Shown: positions 39,401 through 49,400 of the stretch, in pieces
Layout of the letters: each line of letters opens with the position of its first letter
How positions within the stretch are numbered: the first letter of the stretch is position 1
DNA from: Callipepla californica brunnescens
Taxonomy: Eukaryota > Chordata > Aves > Galliformes > Odontophoridae
Reading direction: 5' to 3'
Assembly (NCBI GenBank): GCA_023055505.1
Contig: JALIRH010000002.1
Span: 21,204,437 to 21,268,436, forward strand
Length of the DNA: 64,000 nucleotides
Notes under the pieces: generated by a model
The model's database searches: none
What the model was told of the DNA's origin: nothing
Seen by the model: only the letters and a program-made list of their open reading frames with translations
Program-made: the position numbers and the translations under genes

Positions 39401-39466
39401 GCCGGAGGCGGCGGAGGGCTCGGGATGGGGGTGACGCCCGCCCCGCCGCCCCTCACCTTCCTCCAT
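15271..39466 (-). CDS. DPY19L4: DPY19L4, probable C-mannosyltransferase family membrane protein (complete, 19 exons)
   Basis: The DPY19 family comprises multipass ER membrane proteins; studied members attach mannose to tryptophan of WxxW proteins from dolichol-phosphate-mannose on the lumenal side. No activity is firmly known to me for DPY19L4. Exons on minus, first to last: 39457-39466, 37253-37360, 36180-36304, 35444-35534, 33609-33730, 32601-32746, 30702-30825, 30015-30149, 29247-29378, 29059-29157, 27708-27781, 25794-25952, 23962-24081, 22759-22879, 21241-21297, 19679-19761, 17480-17612, 16383-16541, 15271-15435. All are GT-AG and sum to 2163 nt, 720 residues plus TGA; human is about 723. 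There is a basic N-terminus, a first membrane helix at about 48-68, a lumenal loop with [12 protein letters not shown] (91-102), many further helices through about 541, and a soluble C-terminal lumenal domain. The exons align collinearly with human DPY19L4, not with L1-L3. The start has A at -3 and G at +4. Confidence 0.97.
16383..16541 (-). CDS. DPY19L4: DPY19L4 exon 18
   Basis: The exon is 159 nt and encodes residues 614-666, including [40 protein letters not shown] and NGH. The donor is GTAAGT. Confidence 0.97.
17480..17612 (-). CDS. DPY19L4: DPY19L4 exon 17
   Basis: The exon is 133 nt and encodes residues 569-613, including [17 protein letters not shown] and [16 protein letters not shown], part of the C-terminal lumenal domain shared by DPY19 proteins. 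Confidence 0.97.
17748..18006 (+). repeat. CR1 LINE 3' end
   Basis: It contains gtgataggacaaggggaaat, gagacactggcacaggttgc, cccttccaac and the terminal attctatgattctag. It lies in DPY19L4 intron 16, antisense to the gene. Confidence 0.9.
19679..19761 (-). CDS. DPY19L4: DPY19L4 exon 16
   Basis: The exon is 83 nt and encodes residues 542-569: [15 protein letters not shown] and [12 protein letters not shown]. The acceptor is TTCCATCAG; a second AG 11 bases later would shift the frame and is rejected. Confidence 0.95.
21241..21297 (-). CDS. DPY19L4: DPY19L4 exon 15
   Basis: The exon is 57 nt, the shortest internal exon, and encodes residues 523-541 ([19 protein letters not shown]). It completes the last clear membrane helix. 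Confidence 0.95.
22759..22879 (-). CDS. DPY19L4: DPY19L4 exon 14
   Basis: The exon is 121 nt and encodes residues 482-522, including [32 protein letters not shown] and HPILL. The donor is GTGAGT. Confidence 0.97.
23962..24081 (-). CDS. DPY19L4: DPY19L4 exon 13
   Basis: The exon is 120 nt and encodes residues 442-482, including [20 protein letters not shown] and [17 protein letters not shown]. Confidence 0.96.
25794..25952 (-). CDS. DPY19L4: DPY19L4 exon 12
   Basis: The exon is 159 nt and encodes residues 389-442: [20 protein letters not shown], then [20 protein letters not shown], a membrane helix, then FRRI. It is nearly identical to human over its first half. Confidence 0.97.
27708..27781 (-). 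CDS. DPY19L4: DPY19L4 exon 11
   Basis: The exon is 74 nt and encodes residues 365-389: [20 protein letters not shown] and LNTTK, a hydrophilic loop. The donor is GTAAGT. Confidence 0.95.
28829..28961 (-). repeat. CR1 LINE 3' fragment
   Basis: It contains tcatagaatggtttgggttg, ccccctgctataggcagggg and cagcctggccttgaatgctt. It is nearly identical in layout to the copy at 4784-4922 and lies in DPY19L4 intron 10. Confidence 0.93.
29059..29157 (-). CDS. DPY19L4: DPY19L4 exon 10
   Basis: The exon is 99 nt and encodes residues 332-364: [20 protein letters not shown], then a helix ending LTLNLLLK. This exon is less similar to human than its neighbours but keeps length and phase. Confidence 0.94.
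29247..29378 (-). CDS. DPY19L4: DPY19L4 exon 9
   Basis: The exon is 132 nt and encodes residues 288-331, including [20 protein letters not shown] and [15 protein letters not shown]. It starts with GTG after acceptor CAACAG. Confidence 0.97.
30015..30149 (-). CDS. DPY19L4: DPY19L4 exon 8
   Basis: The exon is 135 nt and encodes residues 243-287: [20 protein letters not shown], then [15 protein letters not shown]. It is a strongly hydrophobic membrane segment. The donor is GTAGTA. Confidence 0.96.
30702..30825 (-). CDS. DPY19L4: DPY19L4 exon 7
   Basis: The exon is 124 nt and encodes residues 201-242, including [19 protein letters not shown] and the hydrophobic [13 protein letters not shown]. 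Its last residues, NLNCSAE, differ from the human ones I recall, but length and phase agree. Confidence 0.95.
32601..32746 (-). CDS. DPY19L4: DPY19L4 exon 6
   Basis: The exon is 146 nt and encodes residues 153-201: [18 protein letters not shown], then a second hydrophobic segment ending AWFVINR. It carries about two membrane helices. Confidence 0.96.
33443..33458. repeat. C16 homopolymer (G16 on the DPY19L4 strand)
   Basis: Sixteen uninterrupted C on plus occur in DPY19L4 intron 5, about 150 bases downstream of exon 5 in transcription order. A second run of ten C followed by A-rich AAAT units is at 33969-33998 in intron 4. Confidence 0.95.
33609..33730 (-). CDS. DPY19L4: DPY19L4 exon 5
   Basis: The exon is 122 nt and encodes residues 112-152, including [19 protein letters not shown] and [17 protein letters not shown]. 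The donor is GTATGT; a nearby internal GTAGTG would break the frame of exon 6. Confidence 0.96.
33969..33998. repeat. C10 run with adjacent (AAAT)n
   Basis: Ten C are followed by seven A and three to four AAAT units, in DPY19L4 intron 4. Confidence 0.85.
35240..35297 (+). repeat. Short CR1 3' end
   Basis: It reads ggggttggactcgatgatct, then ggtcccttccaacccctacg and attctgtgat. It is a 5'-truncated insertion of about 58 bases in DPY19L4 intron 4. Confidence 0.88.
35444..35534 (-). CDS. DPY19L4: DPY19L4 exon 4
   Basis: The exon is 91 nt and encodes residues 82-112, including [19 protein letters not shown] and LKAPSFERG. This is the first lumenal loop, which holds the presumed active-site acid of the family. 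A TA-repeat lies just upstream of the acceptor. Confidence 0.97.
35554..35576. repeat. (TA)n microsatellite
   Basis: About eleven TA units with one CA interruption lie 20 bases upstream of the DPY19L4 exon 4 acceptor, directly before its polypyrimidine tract. Confidence 0.9.
36180..36304 (-). CDS. DPY19L4: DPY19L4 exon 3
   Basis: The exon is 125 nt and encodes residues 40-81. It contains the first membrane helix ([20 protein letters not shown]) and [12 protein letters not shown]. The acceptor is CTTTTCAG and the donor GTAAAG. Confidence 0.96.
37208..37222. repeat. (AAT)n microsatellite
   Basis: Four to five AAT units occur shortly downstream of the DPY19L4 exon 2 donor on the gene strand. 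Confidence 0.8.
37253..37360 (-). CDS. DPY19L4: DPY19L4 exon 2
   Basis: The exon is 108 nt, with acceptor TCCTTAG and donor GTAAGC, and encodes residues 4-40: the hydrophilic cytosolic N-terminus with DLRQRRKQN and Lys/Glu-rich sequence. The first nine bases (GGGCAGCAG) offer two more acceptors, so the start of the exon may vary. Confidence 0.88.
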
Positions 39467-39910
39467 CCTGCGCCCGCCGCCCGCCGCCGGGGCCCCGCGC
39501 CGCTCTGTGCGGGGCGGCGAGGCCGCGCCCCCCGCGCTCCGTCCGCCGCCGCCCGCCTCTCGTCGGCCCCGCGGGCGGGAGCGCTCTCGCATACCACGGC
39601 GGGCGGGAGCGCCGCGGCCCCGCACTTCCTGCCGCCGCCGCCGTGCCGCTGCCGGCCGTCTGCCACGGGGGAACGGTGGCGGCGGGGCGCGGGAGGCGGC
39701 GGGACGCGGCGCGGCGTACCGAGGCGGTACCGAGGCAGGCGGTGCGCTCTGCCCCGCTTCCGGGGGAAGGCGCTGCCCTTCGGGCTGCCCGGCCGCGGAG
39801 CTGCGTGGAAATGGAAGCGCAGCCCCGCCGCGCTCTGCCGCCTCCGCCTGGCGGCCGCCATGCACCATTGAGCCGCGCTCCTCCTCAGCGCTCGGCGCGG
39901 CCCGTGCGGG
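38930..39910. promoter_or_regulatory. DPY19L4: CpG island and probable promoter of DPY19L4
   Basis: This GC- and CpG-dense block surrounds the DPY19L4 start codon. The part above 39466 is upstream on the gene strand. It contains an ETS-type CCGGAAGCG (gene strand, near 39760), a 10-11 base tandem repeat of GTACCGAGGC near 39716-39736, and no TATA box. The transcription start is not fixed by sequence. Confidence 0.7.
39457..39466 (-). CDS. DPY19L4: DPY19L4 exon 1 coding part (10 nt)
   Basis: ATGGAGGAAG is followed by donor GTGAGG and encodes Met-Glu-Glu plus one base. The assignment rests on the strong start context, the donor, the CpG island and the in-phase join to exon 2 giving [13 protein letters not shown], which resembles the human N-terminus. 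It is the least directly supported exon of this gene. Confidence 0.78.
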
Positions 39911-40154
39911 TCTTTACCTGGCACGCTGATGTTCCCCTTTTAGGGTTGTTTGGGTAAAAGGAGGCCAGTGGACGAGTGCAAGGACACGGGAAACGTGGCA
40001 TCCCAGTTGTAAAGGAAGAGTTTCTGGGGATGGGGTCATTCCCTGCGTGCTGCCTGGCGGTGCCCTCAGGCTGTAAGGGTTGGCTGTATGGAGGTTAACA
40101 GAAGAGCTGGGAAGTGCTGTGTTTCCTGGCTGGGCCTCAGTCATGGCAGGAGGA

Positions 40155-40365
40155 GTGATTGAGGAATCACTGAGGTTGGAAATCACCTGGTTGAAGCACC
40201 AACCCACCTCAGCCATGCCCAGTAACCATGTCCCTCTGTGCCACATCTCGCTCCTTGAACAGCCCGGGGACAGTGACTCCTTCTCCTCCCTGGGCAGCCT
40301 GTGCCAATGCCTCACTGCTCTTCCTGAGAGGGAATTTTTCCTACTATCCAGCCTGGGTCTTGTGT
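40155..40365 (-). repeat. CR1 LINE 3' fragment next to the DPY19L4 CpG island
   Basis: It contains cactgaggttggaaatcacc, agtaaccatgtccctctgtg and cagcctgtgccaatgcctca. It is of the same CR1 subfamily and orientation as the two copies flanking the cadherin CpG island. Confidence 0.9.
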
Positions 40366-40394
40366 TGCAGCACTAAGCAGAGCACTAAGCAGGG

Positions 40395-40893
40395 CTTGTT
40401 GAACCTCGCAGAAGCAAAGTGTTGGACAAAAAAGACAGGGATCTCCTCAGAAGAGTCCAATGGAGGGCTACAAAGATGATAAAGGGTGCGGAACACCTCC
40501 CTTATGAGGAAAGGCTGAGAGACCTGGCCTTGAGAAAAGAAGACTCAGAGGGATCTGATCCACATCCTTAAATATCTAAAAAGTGTAAGGCAAAGGGATG
40601 AGATCCGACTCTTCTCAGCAGTGTGTGGTGATAGGACGAAGGGAAATGGCCACAAACTGAAGCATAGGAAGTTCCACACAGATGTGTGTGGGAACTTCTT
40701 CCCAGTGCAGTGACGGAGCACTGGCACAGCTGCACAGAGAGGTGGTGGAGTCTCCTTCTCTGCAGACATTCCAGACCCGCCTGGACGCCTACCTGTACAA
40801 CCTGGGCTAGGGAGCAGCTTTGGCAGGGGGTTGGACTCCATGATCTCTGGAGGTCCCTTCCAACCCCTACAGCTCTGTGATTCTGTGGTTATG
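40395..40893 (+). repeat. CR1 LINE 3' portion (about 500 bases)
   Basis: The CR1 order is continuous: ctacaaagatgataaaggg, cttatgaggaaaggctgaga, then ggtgataggacgaaggg, gagcactggcacagctgc, gacattccagacccgcctgg, ggttggactccatgatctct, ccttccaacccctacagctc and ctgtgattctgtg. It is among the less decayed copies in the window. Confidence 0.95.
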
Positions 40894-41549
40894 TGGAAAT
40901 CACCCACTGGGGACCGTGTGTCTGCCTGCAGCCAGGCTGCTGTCCCATCAGCTGCTGGAAAGCTGATTGGGTTTCTTGTTGGGCAGCTGAAAGGAAAAAC
41001 TAAACCAATTTGTGTATCCTGTTGGAGCGTAAAATGAGATTTATAGGTTTCCTGGATTTTTTAATAAAATTTAAAATACTTCTGCAATTGTTGATTTATT
41101 GGATAGTTAAAAGAGTTGCTTATGTTTTTAATGATCCATAAATTACCCATTGCATTTTAATGTAGTTAATTTTTAAAACGTTTTATCTGTTTTATTTTTT
41201 CATAACTTGATTCTATTATAAGTTACTGGAATGAGCACAAATAATCATCACAATCAAAACAACAAAAACACTTTTAAATACTTGTAATCAGACCATTAAT
41301 ACATGGACAGGAGCAAAACAAATGACTGTATGGTTACACTGTAAATTTTGATCTTTTTAGGCCTTCTTTGTGCCACTGTTTCATGCTGTACGTTGTTCCA
41401 TTTCTTATGCAGTGCTCCGGTATGTGGGTGATCCCACACTTTGAATTCAGTGGAGCTATAAATACTCATAAAGTTGTCTACGTGCACAACTGTACAAATA
41501 TCAAGGAAATGAAAAAAGCAACAACAAATCCAACCTGCTCCATTGTTTG
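40894..41549. other. Spacer between the inverted CR1 copies
   Basis: Mostly AT-rich unique sequence. I see no gene or repeat in it. Confidence 0.5.
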
Positions 41550-41700
41550 TCACAGAATCACAGAACTGTAGGGGCTGGAAGGGACCTCTAGAGATCATGG
41601 AGTCCAACCCCCTGCCAGAGCAGCTCCCTAGCCCAGGTTGCACAGGTAGGCGTCCAGGCGGGTCTGGAACATCTCTGGAGAAGGAGACTCCACAACAAGA
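41550..41700 (-). repeat. CR1 LINE 3' fragment, inverted relative to 40395-40893
   Basis: Its reverse complement closely matches the last 150 bases of the copy at 40395-40893 (same cagacccgcctggacgccta, same gggttggactccatgatctc). The two form an inverted pair about 650 bases apart. Confidence 0.95.
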
Positions 41701-41794
41701 CATGCAGGTCCCTCTCCTCAGAGCTCCTCTCTTTCTTTTTCTTTTTTTTTTTCCAAGGTATTTTGTGGGAAAATGGAAAGTAAGAGAATCAAAG

Positions 41795-41813
41795 TTTTTT
41801 TTTTTTTTTTTTT
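41795..41813. repeat. T19 homopolymer
   Basis: A run of 19 T, with a second T-rich run at about 41733-41752, both just beyond the CR1 fragment ending near 41700. Confidence 0.9.
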
Positions 41814-44800
41814 CATGCAAGTTTCCTTCTCTCAGCACAAATGGGCTGAAATTCTTTTTTGGTTAATGTTGAAAATGTTACTAACGCTGCTCTTCAATCT
41901 TTCAGAACACTTTCTATAACTAGTGCTATATGCAAGTTCTTTCATTTGGCGGCTTATTATGTGTCCTAAACACGGTGCTGTAATACATTACAATGAATAA
42001 ATATAGGGATGTTGGGTACTTTTTCCAAGCTTTCTCAGTACAAACATGAATTGTGTATCTGCATTTTGGCATTAGTTCTTTATTTACATACTATTTCAAG
42101 CCCTACAGACATAACTTCTCTTTTTGTTTACAAGTCCACATTATTGATGCTTTCTAGTTTAACAATATTTTTTCCTGTTTTAGAGATATCACGAGGCAAA
42201 CAATACACAGGTGGGCCTTAGAGTCAGGCATTAATATTGTGCATATTTGTCATTCTTCAAAAGAGAAGAATGTGTACTTGCTTATTTTGTAAACACACAT
42301 ACAAATATATATATAGTTAAAAAGATAAAAAAGTTCTCATGCCCCAAAGTGCTGAAATGTTTAGTTTCAGTAACTGCTGCAGGTACTTCACCCGTTTGGC
42401 CTTTCGTGGGGTTAATTTTGTGGCTTCTAACTTACTGTTCTGTGGTATCAGCACCCCAAGTTTTTGACTGTTTTAACTATTTCAGTCCCTTTCCTCCTTG
42501 AAACTGTTTGTTGTACAGGGATGTAAAAAATGTAGCCTGTATAAGACCAGGCACCACTGTACTGTCCCATCTGATATGGGAAATTCAAGGAATTAAGGGT
42601 GGAGAAAAATGAGGATACTGACAGCGTGGGATCATTACTTGAAACAGGAACCAAGAAGTCAGAAAATTAATAAAAAGAAATAAACTGTTTAAAGCTCTGT
42701 GCTTCCAGGGTGTGATTTTCTTGTGTTTCTGTCTCCTCCTCTTTTCCAAACCTTGTTTATCATGCTGGGTAAGTAGGGTTTGGGCAAGAAATGGTCGGGG
42801 TAGGCGATTCTTGATTAAGAATGGCTAATATGCAATTCTTGCATATTCTGTGCCATGTTGTTTAGAGGTGGCTACAGGAAGCCTTTGTGTTGAGATTTTT
42901 TTATATTACCATTGAGAAGTGTTGGGATTTGTCCACTTGTTTGACCCTCTCCCTGCTTCACAGCATTTCCGACCACTTCACCTCTTGCTGCATTGCCCAG
43001 GATGCGAATGAGTTTGATTCTGTTGTCATCTGCTTCATTGTAAATCTCACTTAATGCCCAGTAAATCAACAGAGCCCATTTACATTTGCACTAATGGAAC
43101 CAGCTGGGAACCCAGAAATATGCTTCTAACTCTCTTCTCTGTTTGCTTCAGTCCTCTAGTTGTAAATCTGTGGTTTGATTTCTACTGGGACCTTTGTAAT
43201 TTTCCTTACCCCTTGTACCAGCTCCCCACCAAAGCAGAAGGCACTGCTGATGAGGTTATGAAGACTACCTTCCTCTTTTGTTTTCTGTCCCCCCTTTTGC
43301 ACTTGCCATGTCTTCAACAATGTGTTTTCTAATGCCATCTCTGAAGCAGCAGGAGATTCTGCATGCTCATTTTCTTTCCTTTTCTTGCCACTCCTGGTAC
43401 TTCCATGTAATGTAGGACAGCCACCTAAGCCAGCAGGTGTTTAGGTTTGTGGGGTGCTGTGCAGCCTCTCATCCTGTTTGTGTTCTGTTCTACCTCTCCT
43501 ATCAGATTTCTAGTCATCTTCATCCCTTTTTTTGTACCACCTTAAATAACTCCTCACTCTTCCTTGTGCTTTCACCCTCCAAAAATGCACTGAGGGTTAA
43601 TGTAGTTGCCTTTATCTGACCTGTGGTTTTCTTTATTAATTTCTCACTTCTCATCTTTCCTCCTAGCACTTAGCCACATCAGCTGGCAAAGCTCTGTCTT
43701 GCTCTTAATCTGAGCTCACTGCAGCATGCTGGAATTGTTCTGCCCAGAGCCGATGAACCGCTGAGGAGAGCCTGGCTGCTGCTGTCTGTGTTGCCATTTG
43801 GAATGTGTTCTAGAACGTTTTTGTACATGCTGATAATTTCAAGCCCAAGTGCCTGCAAAGCACTTATCAGAAATAAGGTCATGGTGAAAAGGCTAAGGGA
43901 GAAAAACTCAAAACACACACACAATTCTTTATCTATTCAGTTTATTTATTTAAGCCCCCTTTTAGGGACATTGCTTGCTTTCTGCACCTTTTCCCTCTCT
44001 CTGCTCTTGCCACAGTTCTTGTTTGTGCTTGCCACTACGTTCCCAGGGCAGGAGCCTGACCCTTACATTTGTAAAACACGCAGCGTATGATGTGCCTGGC
44101 CAGAAATAGCTCTAAGGCAGCACCAGGGGCTGCTACCAGCCTTGCCCTTTGCTTGGCCTCTGTGCTGTGAGATGACTCGGTGCCTTGCCATCACCTCTGC
44201 TCCTCCCCACACACCTTTTTCTCTCTGGGCCATCGCTTTGACTTTTATCCAAGGATAAAGGCCTTTGAGGTGGATGACTCACAGCTCAGCACTTCCTTTG
44301 ACTCACGCTCTGCCACCTAGGACATTGGTCAGCTCTTACAAAACTGCAATATTTTATTTTTTTTTATTGCTGGTGATGACACACATGCAATTCATGTCTC
44401 TGATTTCACTGTTGCTTCTTTTGGTTCCAAGCTGTACTTTCTCATGCTGTTTTTTTAGCATAAAAAAAATAAACCCTTCCCTGTGGGTTTATTTGGTAGC
44501 CTCTCTGTTCTACCTATCCCCTGGAAATTGCAGAGCCTCAAGGGTCTCTCCTCCCTGCAGCCTTGCTGTATGGACTGCATTTCAAGGAACAAGGCAGCCT
44601 GGCTCTTTGCCACCCTATGCAGCCACACTGTGCCTTCAGCAGCTGCATGGCCCAGAGCTGGGCCATGGTGGGATGATGGTGCAATTGGTGGCATTGCTCA
44701 GGGTGCAGGTGATTAGATCTTGGCAATCACTTCAGCTGGTGCAAAACAAAGAATCCAGGTCACTTCCCAGTAACCACGCTGTCTGTGCAGGGCAGGGCTG

Positions 44801-46410
44801 ACGTGGCTGGAAGTTGCTAATACCTCATTCCTGGCACTGCCGCTAGCAGAAATGATTGATGGCAGCCAGGAAGCTGCTCTGGGAATATTGTGCTTGTCTA
44901 TTGTCACAGAAGGATTTGTCAGAGAAGTGGTCCAGTGCCATCTTTCACATGTTCACACACTGGTATCCTGATAAAGGTACCAGCAGGCTCTCTTCTTGCA
45001 CAGCCCCTGCACTTGCACCCCAGCTCCCCGGTGCTAGCCCCCCAGCCCACCTTTCTGCTCACAGAAGGAGGGGCACTAGCACTGATTCTGTTGGGTTTCC
45101 ACATCTAAGCAGGAATGAGTTTGCCCTGACATTATAAATCAGGAAAACAACCAATAACCCTGATGCGAAGCAGACACCAGATCCCTCCTGGAGAGTTGCA
45201 TCTCATATTACTAAAGGACTCGAGCAGCTCTCAGCAGCTGGTGCTGCTTTTCAGAGGAGTGAGTAGGAGCAGGCTGCAACAAGGACAAATCACATTCCGA
45301 CCATGCACATGGGCTGCACCTATCCCTGAGCTGTTTGTTGGCTGCTCGAATTTCCTAGACAGCAGCAGGAGAAGTGGCTCAGGCAATGCACTGCTCTTCA
45401 GCAGAGTGCAACTTCCACCCGGAACTCCAATTTGCAGCTCCCAGGCAGCGCTGGAAATCACAGCTGCAATTTTTGGATGTTCTGGAGAAGTGCAATTCCT
45501 CTGGGAAGAGCACTTTGTTGTCTCCCTGACCCGTTCTCAGCATTGCTGTGCTTGAACATCAGTCCCAGAAGTGATGCTTCCCAAACCAGGAGTCACACAA
45601 GCTGAATGACCTCGGTGGAAACTGTTGCTTTTACTGGCACCTACGTAATTCCATATAGCTGCTTTTTTGAGATCTGGTGCATTATGAAAAACGTATGGAA
45701 CAAACACATCTAACAGGTGGGCAGGACATGCTTTATAATTATGCATAACTCTCCAGTTACATAAGTGCTTTTCCAGGGGAATCACCATGATGGAAGCAAG
45801 AATTGCTATCGTGTTTGGACTGGTTGAGGCACTGATTCACGACACTCTATTTCCTGCTTGTTCCACAGCAAATGCCTACAATTTCAATAGCAATTAATGA
45901 TGGTGAGAGATTGATGCATGATAAATCTGGGTCTTCTGAGGAAGGAATTTGACTGATGGGAATGATTCACCCACGTGTCAAAGCTCACAGTGTTACTAGA
46001 ACATCACTGCCTTGTTTGCAAACTATTTCTCTTGCAGACAGGTGCATTTCTATCCAGTCTGATAACAGATATAAACACATGAGCCATCATTTAGCTATTT
46101 TGTTCCTCTTTCATCCAAACTCTCCATATTTTTCTGTTTATGCCTCTCTCAGTCATTTCTGCAGTGTAATTCTCCTCTAACCTTCCCTGCCCCTACCTCA
46201 GCTTATGACGTGCACCAGGTTTATCAAAACTTGATCATAGAGAGCAGCACAGCTGTGTTACTGCAATGCTTGGATCTGTGCTCTGCTTCCAGCTGAAGTA
46301 GCTGTAACACTTCTGGTACCCATGACAGCTTGCTTAACCCATTCAGTTTGCTCTGGGTAGAACGTCATTGAGTTGAATTGACTGCTGAGACAGAGATGAC
46401 TGCAAAAGGA

Positions 46411-46448
46411 GCAATGCCACAAGAGAGGAGCAATGCCACAAGAGAGGA
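46411..46448. repeat. Tandem duplication, two perfect 19-base units
   Basis: Unit gcaatgccacaagagagga occurs twice in a row, followed by the first bases of a third copy. Confidence 0.9.
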
Positions 46449-49400
46449 GCACATTGGGCAGGGACCTCGGTCTATTCCATTCACACAGAAGGTTTTTTTG
46501 GATGGATTATGCAAGTGCTTTTTGCACAGGTAAAACAGATATCTAGGCTGAGATCTGTCATTAATGAGTAATTTATGAAGAGGTTTGTTTACGAAGAGCT
46601 CAGATGAGCAAACATTTTTCATGTTGGTACATATTCCTAGTGAAAGTGCCAAGCATTCGTATGGCTCCTGTGATGGGAAAGGAGGCACTGTGTTTGAGCT
46701 CAGCTGGCTGCACTGCTTCTTCCTGCATGCATCAGAGTTGGACTCGTTTGCTAAATAGCTTTCCCAGGCTTACGTAACTTTGACCTTACAGGTGAAGAGT
46801 TTGGTCCTGCCCTGGGAATTGCAAAGAGAATGGTATTTGTTGACAGAGGCAGATAACACCTCCCCATTCAGTGAGTCGGCACGCCAACAGCAACGGTTGG
46901 ACAGGAATTGGCAGGAAAATCAGGCTTAGTCCTTGAACTCGTCATTTTTGGCAGAGATGGGAAAGAATGAAACAAAAAGAGACACAGAGGGAACCTGGAT
47001 TCCCTCCCAGAGAGAAAGTTTTCTGAATTGCTTGGTCACGGGCTAGCTTGCTTCATTCACAGAAAACATCGGGGCAGTCTCATGGGAGACCACAGCGTGA
47101 ATCCCACTAACCCTGGGAACAGTTATCGCGTAATCCTTCCCAAGAATACTTCAGGAGGGTGTAGTTCATCTCTGTAAGGCCCTCGTGTGGCTTCACTGCA
47201 TTCAAACTGTCCCACAAGCTTCACTGAAGCGTCTCTAAAAGGTTTTGATGATAAATGAAAACCTATATGATGAGCATTCAAAACATTAGTTAACTTTATA
47301 CCAAAATGATGCTTTAGCATTGAGTTTAAGTTTTCATTAGTTCAAAGAACGGCCGTTTATGTGGTTCATGTTTTCCAGATGTGCGTGATTGCAAATCAAT
47401 AACCAGTCCCCTGCAATAAATTCTTGTGTTAAACACTTTATAGCCAGGCTAAAGGGTACATAAATAAGAGGAGGGCAAACTGATAGACTGCTAAAGAACC
47501 AGTGTTCCTGCTTTTCCTTAGAAAAGCTCATGTATGTATCAGCTGGCGGGTATTACATTTGTCTGCAGGGCTTTCTTCCATCCTCCTCCTTGCCATGGAT
47601 TTGCAGAACTCTGGAGCTAAATACAAGCCAGCGTGCATCCACGTAACAACCCTGAGCTGCACGGAGGGGCAGGATGTTTCTGAAAGTAGTGCTGGAAAAA
47701 TGTGGCTGCTGCCTTTGCCCTCGGCAGGGATCTGTGAAGGGAGCTCAGGATCTTATGAGAACAAAGCCGAGCTGAAGGCCCCCACAGCTACAGAGAAGAG
47801 CAGTCATGCCCCAGTGCGGCTCGGAGGTGTGCGGTGCCACCCATGGCACACCCAGGAGGTTCCCACTTCTTGGAAATGTTATGGCAACATGTCGTAACGT
47901 TGGCAGGCCTCGTGCTTTTCAGTTTGCTTTGTCATTTTGATCAGTAGTTTCTACTCTGTAACAAAACACAGATATGTGGTAATATAATCATATTAATAGG
48001 AACATGTGTTTTCAATGACTGGAAAAAAGAGGGTAGCATGGCGGTACCAGCAGGGTACAGTTCTTGCACTAAATGCTGGATTTCTTCCGTGACAGTAACA
48101 GCTCTTAGCAAATACCAAACTGTTCAATGCACTGCTGCTAAGTACTGCTTTCCCATTGGTGAGAAACACACAGAAGTGGTCATGACTTCTTACCAGTCAG
48201 GCTCAAAGATAAACAAGCAAAGAATGCAAGTTCAGGTAGAAAACCATTCTACAGCACTCAGCAGTGGACATTTCTTGCTTTGTGGTGAGGAAATTTTTGC
48301 TCAGCAGAGTGAAACAGACCCATGTCGGAAGTCTGATTTATTGCTCACGTGTACAGAAGATTCTGCCCCTATTTGCCAGCCCTCTGTTGCTCTCATTTGA
48401 CCTCATCCCTAGAAGGCTGAAACTTTATTACTATAATGAATCTTTGCTTCTCATTCCCAGCACCTGGGGGATTTGCACACACTCGTGCCAAGCTGCTGTC
48501 TCCTTGCCCAGCAGTATAAAAGCTAGGATACATGAAGGTTGATTTCACATGAGAGTTCGAGAGGATGGAAGAGATTTATCACAAGACATTTTTGACCCTT
48601 GTTACATCAGCCTTTATGAACACAGTATATCAGCTAAGATAAAGACTCACTCCACAATATCATTCATCGTTAGTACCGATAAACAGCGCTTCTGCAAAGA
48701 GGGAGCTTAGGGTCAGGCTGAAATACTGAAGTCATTTGGGACGTGGAGGTTAACGATTTGTCCACAAACAGGTTAGAGGTGGAGAAGGGCAGCCAGCATC
48801 CTGACCCAGCAGTCGGGCTGCCATGCTGGTGCCAGCCTCTGAGGGAGAGCTCTGACGTTCACTGCATCTTTGTTAAGAGTTGGATTGGCGCTCCCTCTGT
48901 TTCTGTTAGATGTACCAGGACAGAATTCAGCCAGTCTCCTGCTCTTTTCTGCTCCTGCCAATAGCACCCCTCTTTGTTTTCAGAGTGATTTATTGATGCA
49001 GTGGTTCATGTCAGATTTGATCTGATGCCAAGTGGCAGTGGTAACTAAAGTTTTCCATAGAAGTTCTCCTCTCTGAAGGACACAAGCCCCTTTACCTTCA
49101 CACTGCTTTATAAACATGGGTGAAGTAATGCCAGACATAAATGAGCAATTCCACTCCATTTTCAGAGCTCGATTCAGATGCTTTTCATTGGGAGCTCCCA
49201 GTGGGATCAGATTTTTTCTGTGGTTGTTCTGGTTCCTTGTCTTCCCGTAGGACTGAATGGTCCAGCACTGTGTAATCCCAGCAAAACCAGGTGGTGAGAG
49301 ATCCTGGGAAAAGGGCTGGGACGCTTTCACTCCTCTTGAAATCAGAAATTTTCAGCAGCCAGTCCAATGCCTCACCTCCCTCTGTAGCACCCTTCATGCA

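Noticed and set aside
39149..39929. Several long open frames on both strands over the DPY19L4 CpG island
   Set aside because: Stop-poor GC-rich DNA opens all frames. Only the 10-nt exon with a donor at 39457 connects to the gene.
44265..44801. 178-codon plus-strand open frame
   Set aside because: It crosses simple T/A runs, has low-complexity hydrophobic and Cys-rich stretches, and resembles no family I know.
45163..45555. 130-codon plus-strand open frame
   Set aside because: No recognisable domain, no splice or promoter context and no sign of coding constraint. Length is within chance for 24 kb in six frames.
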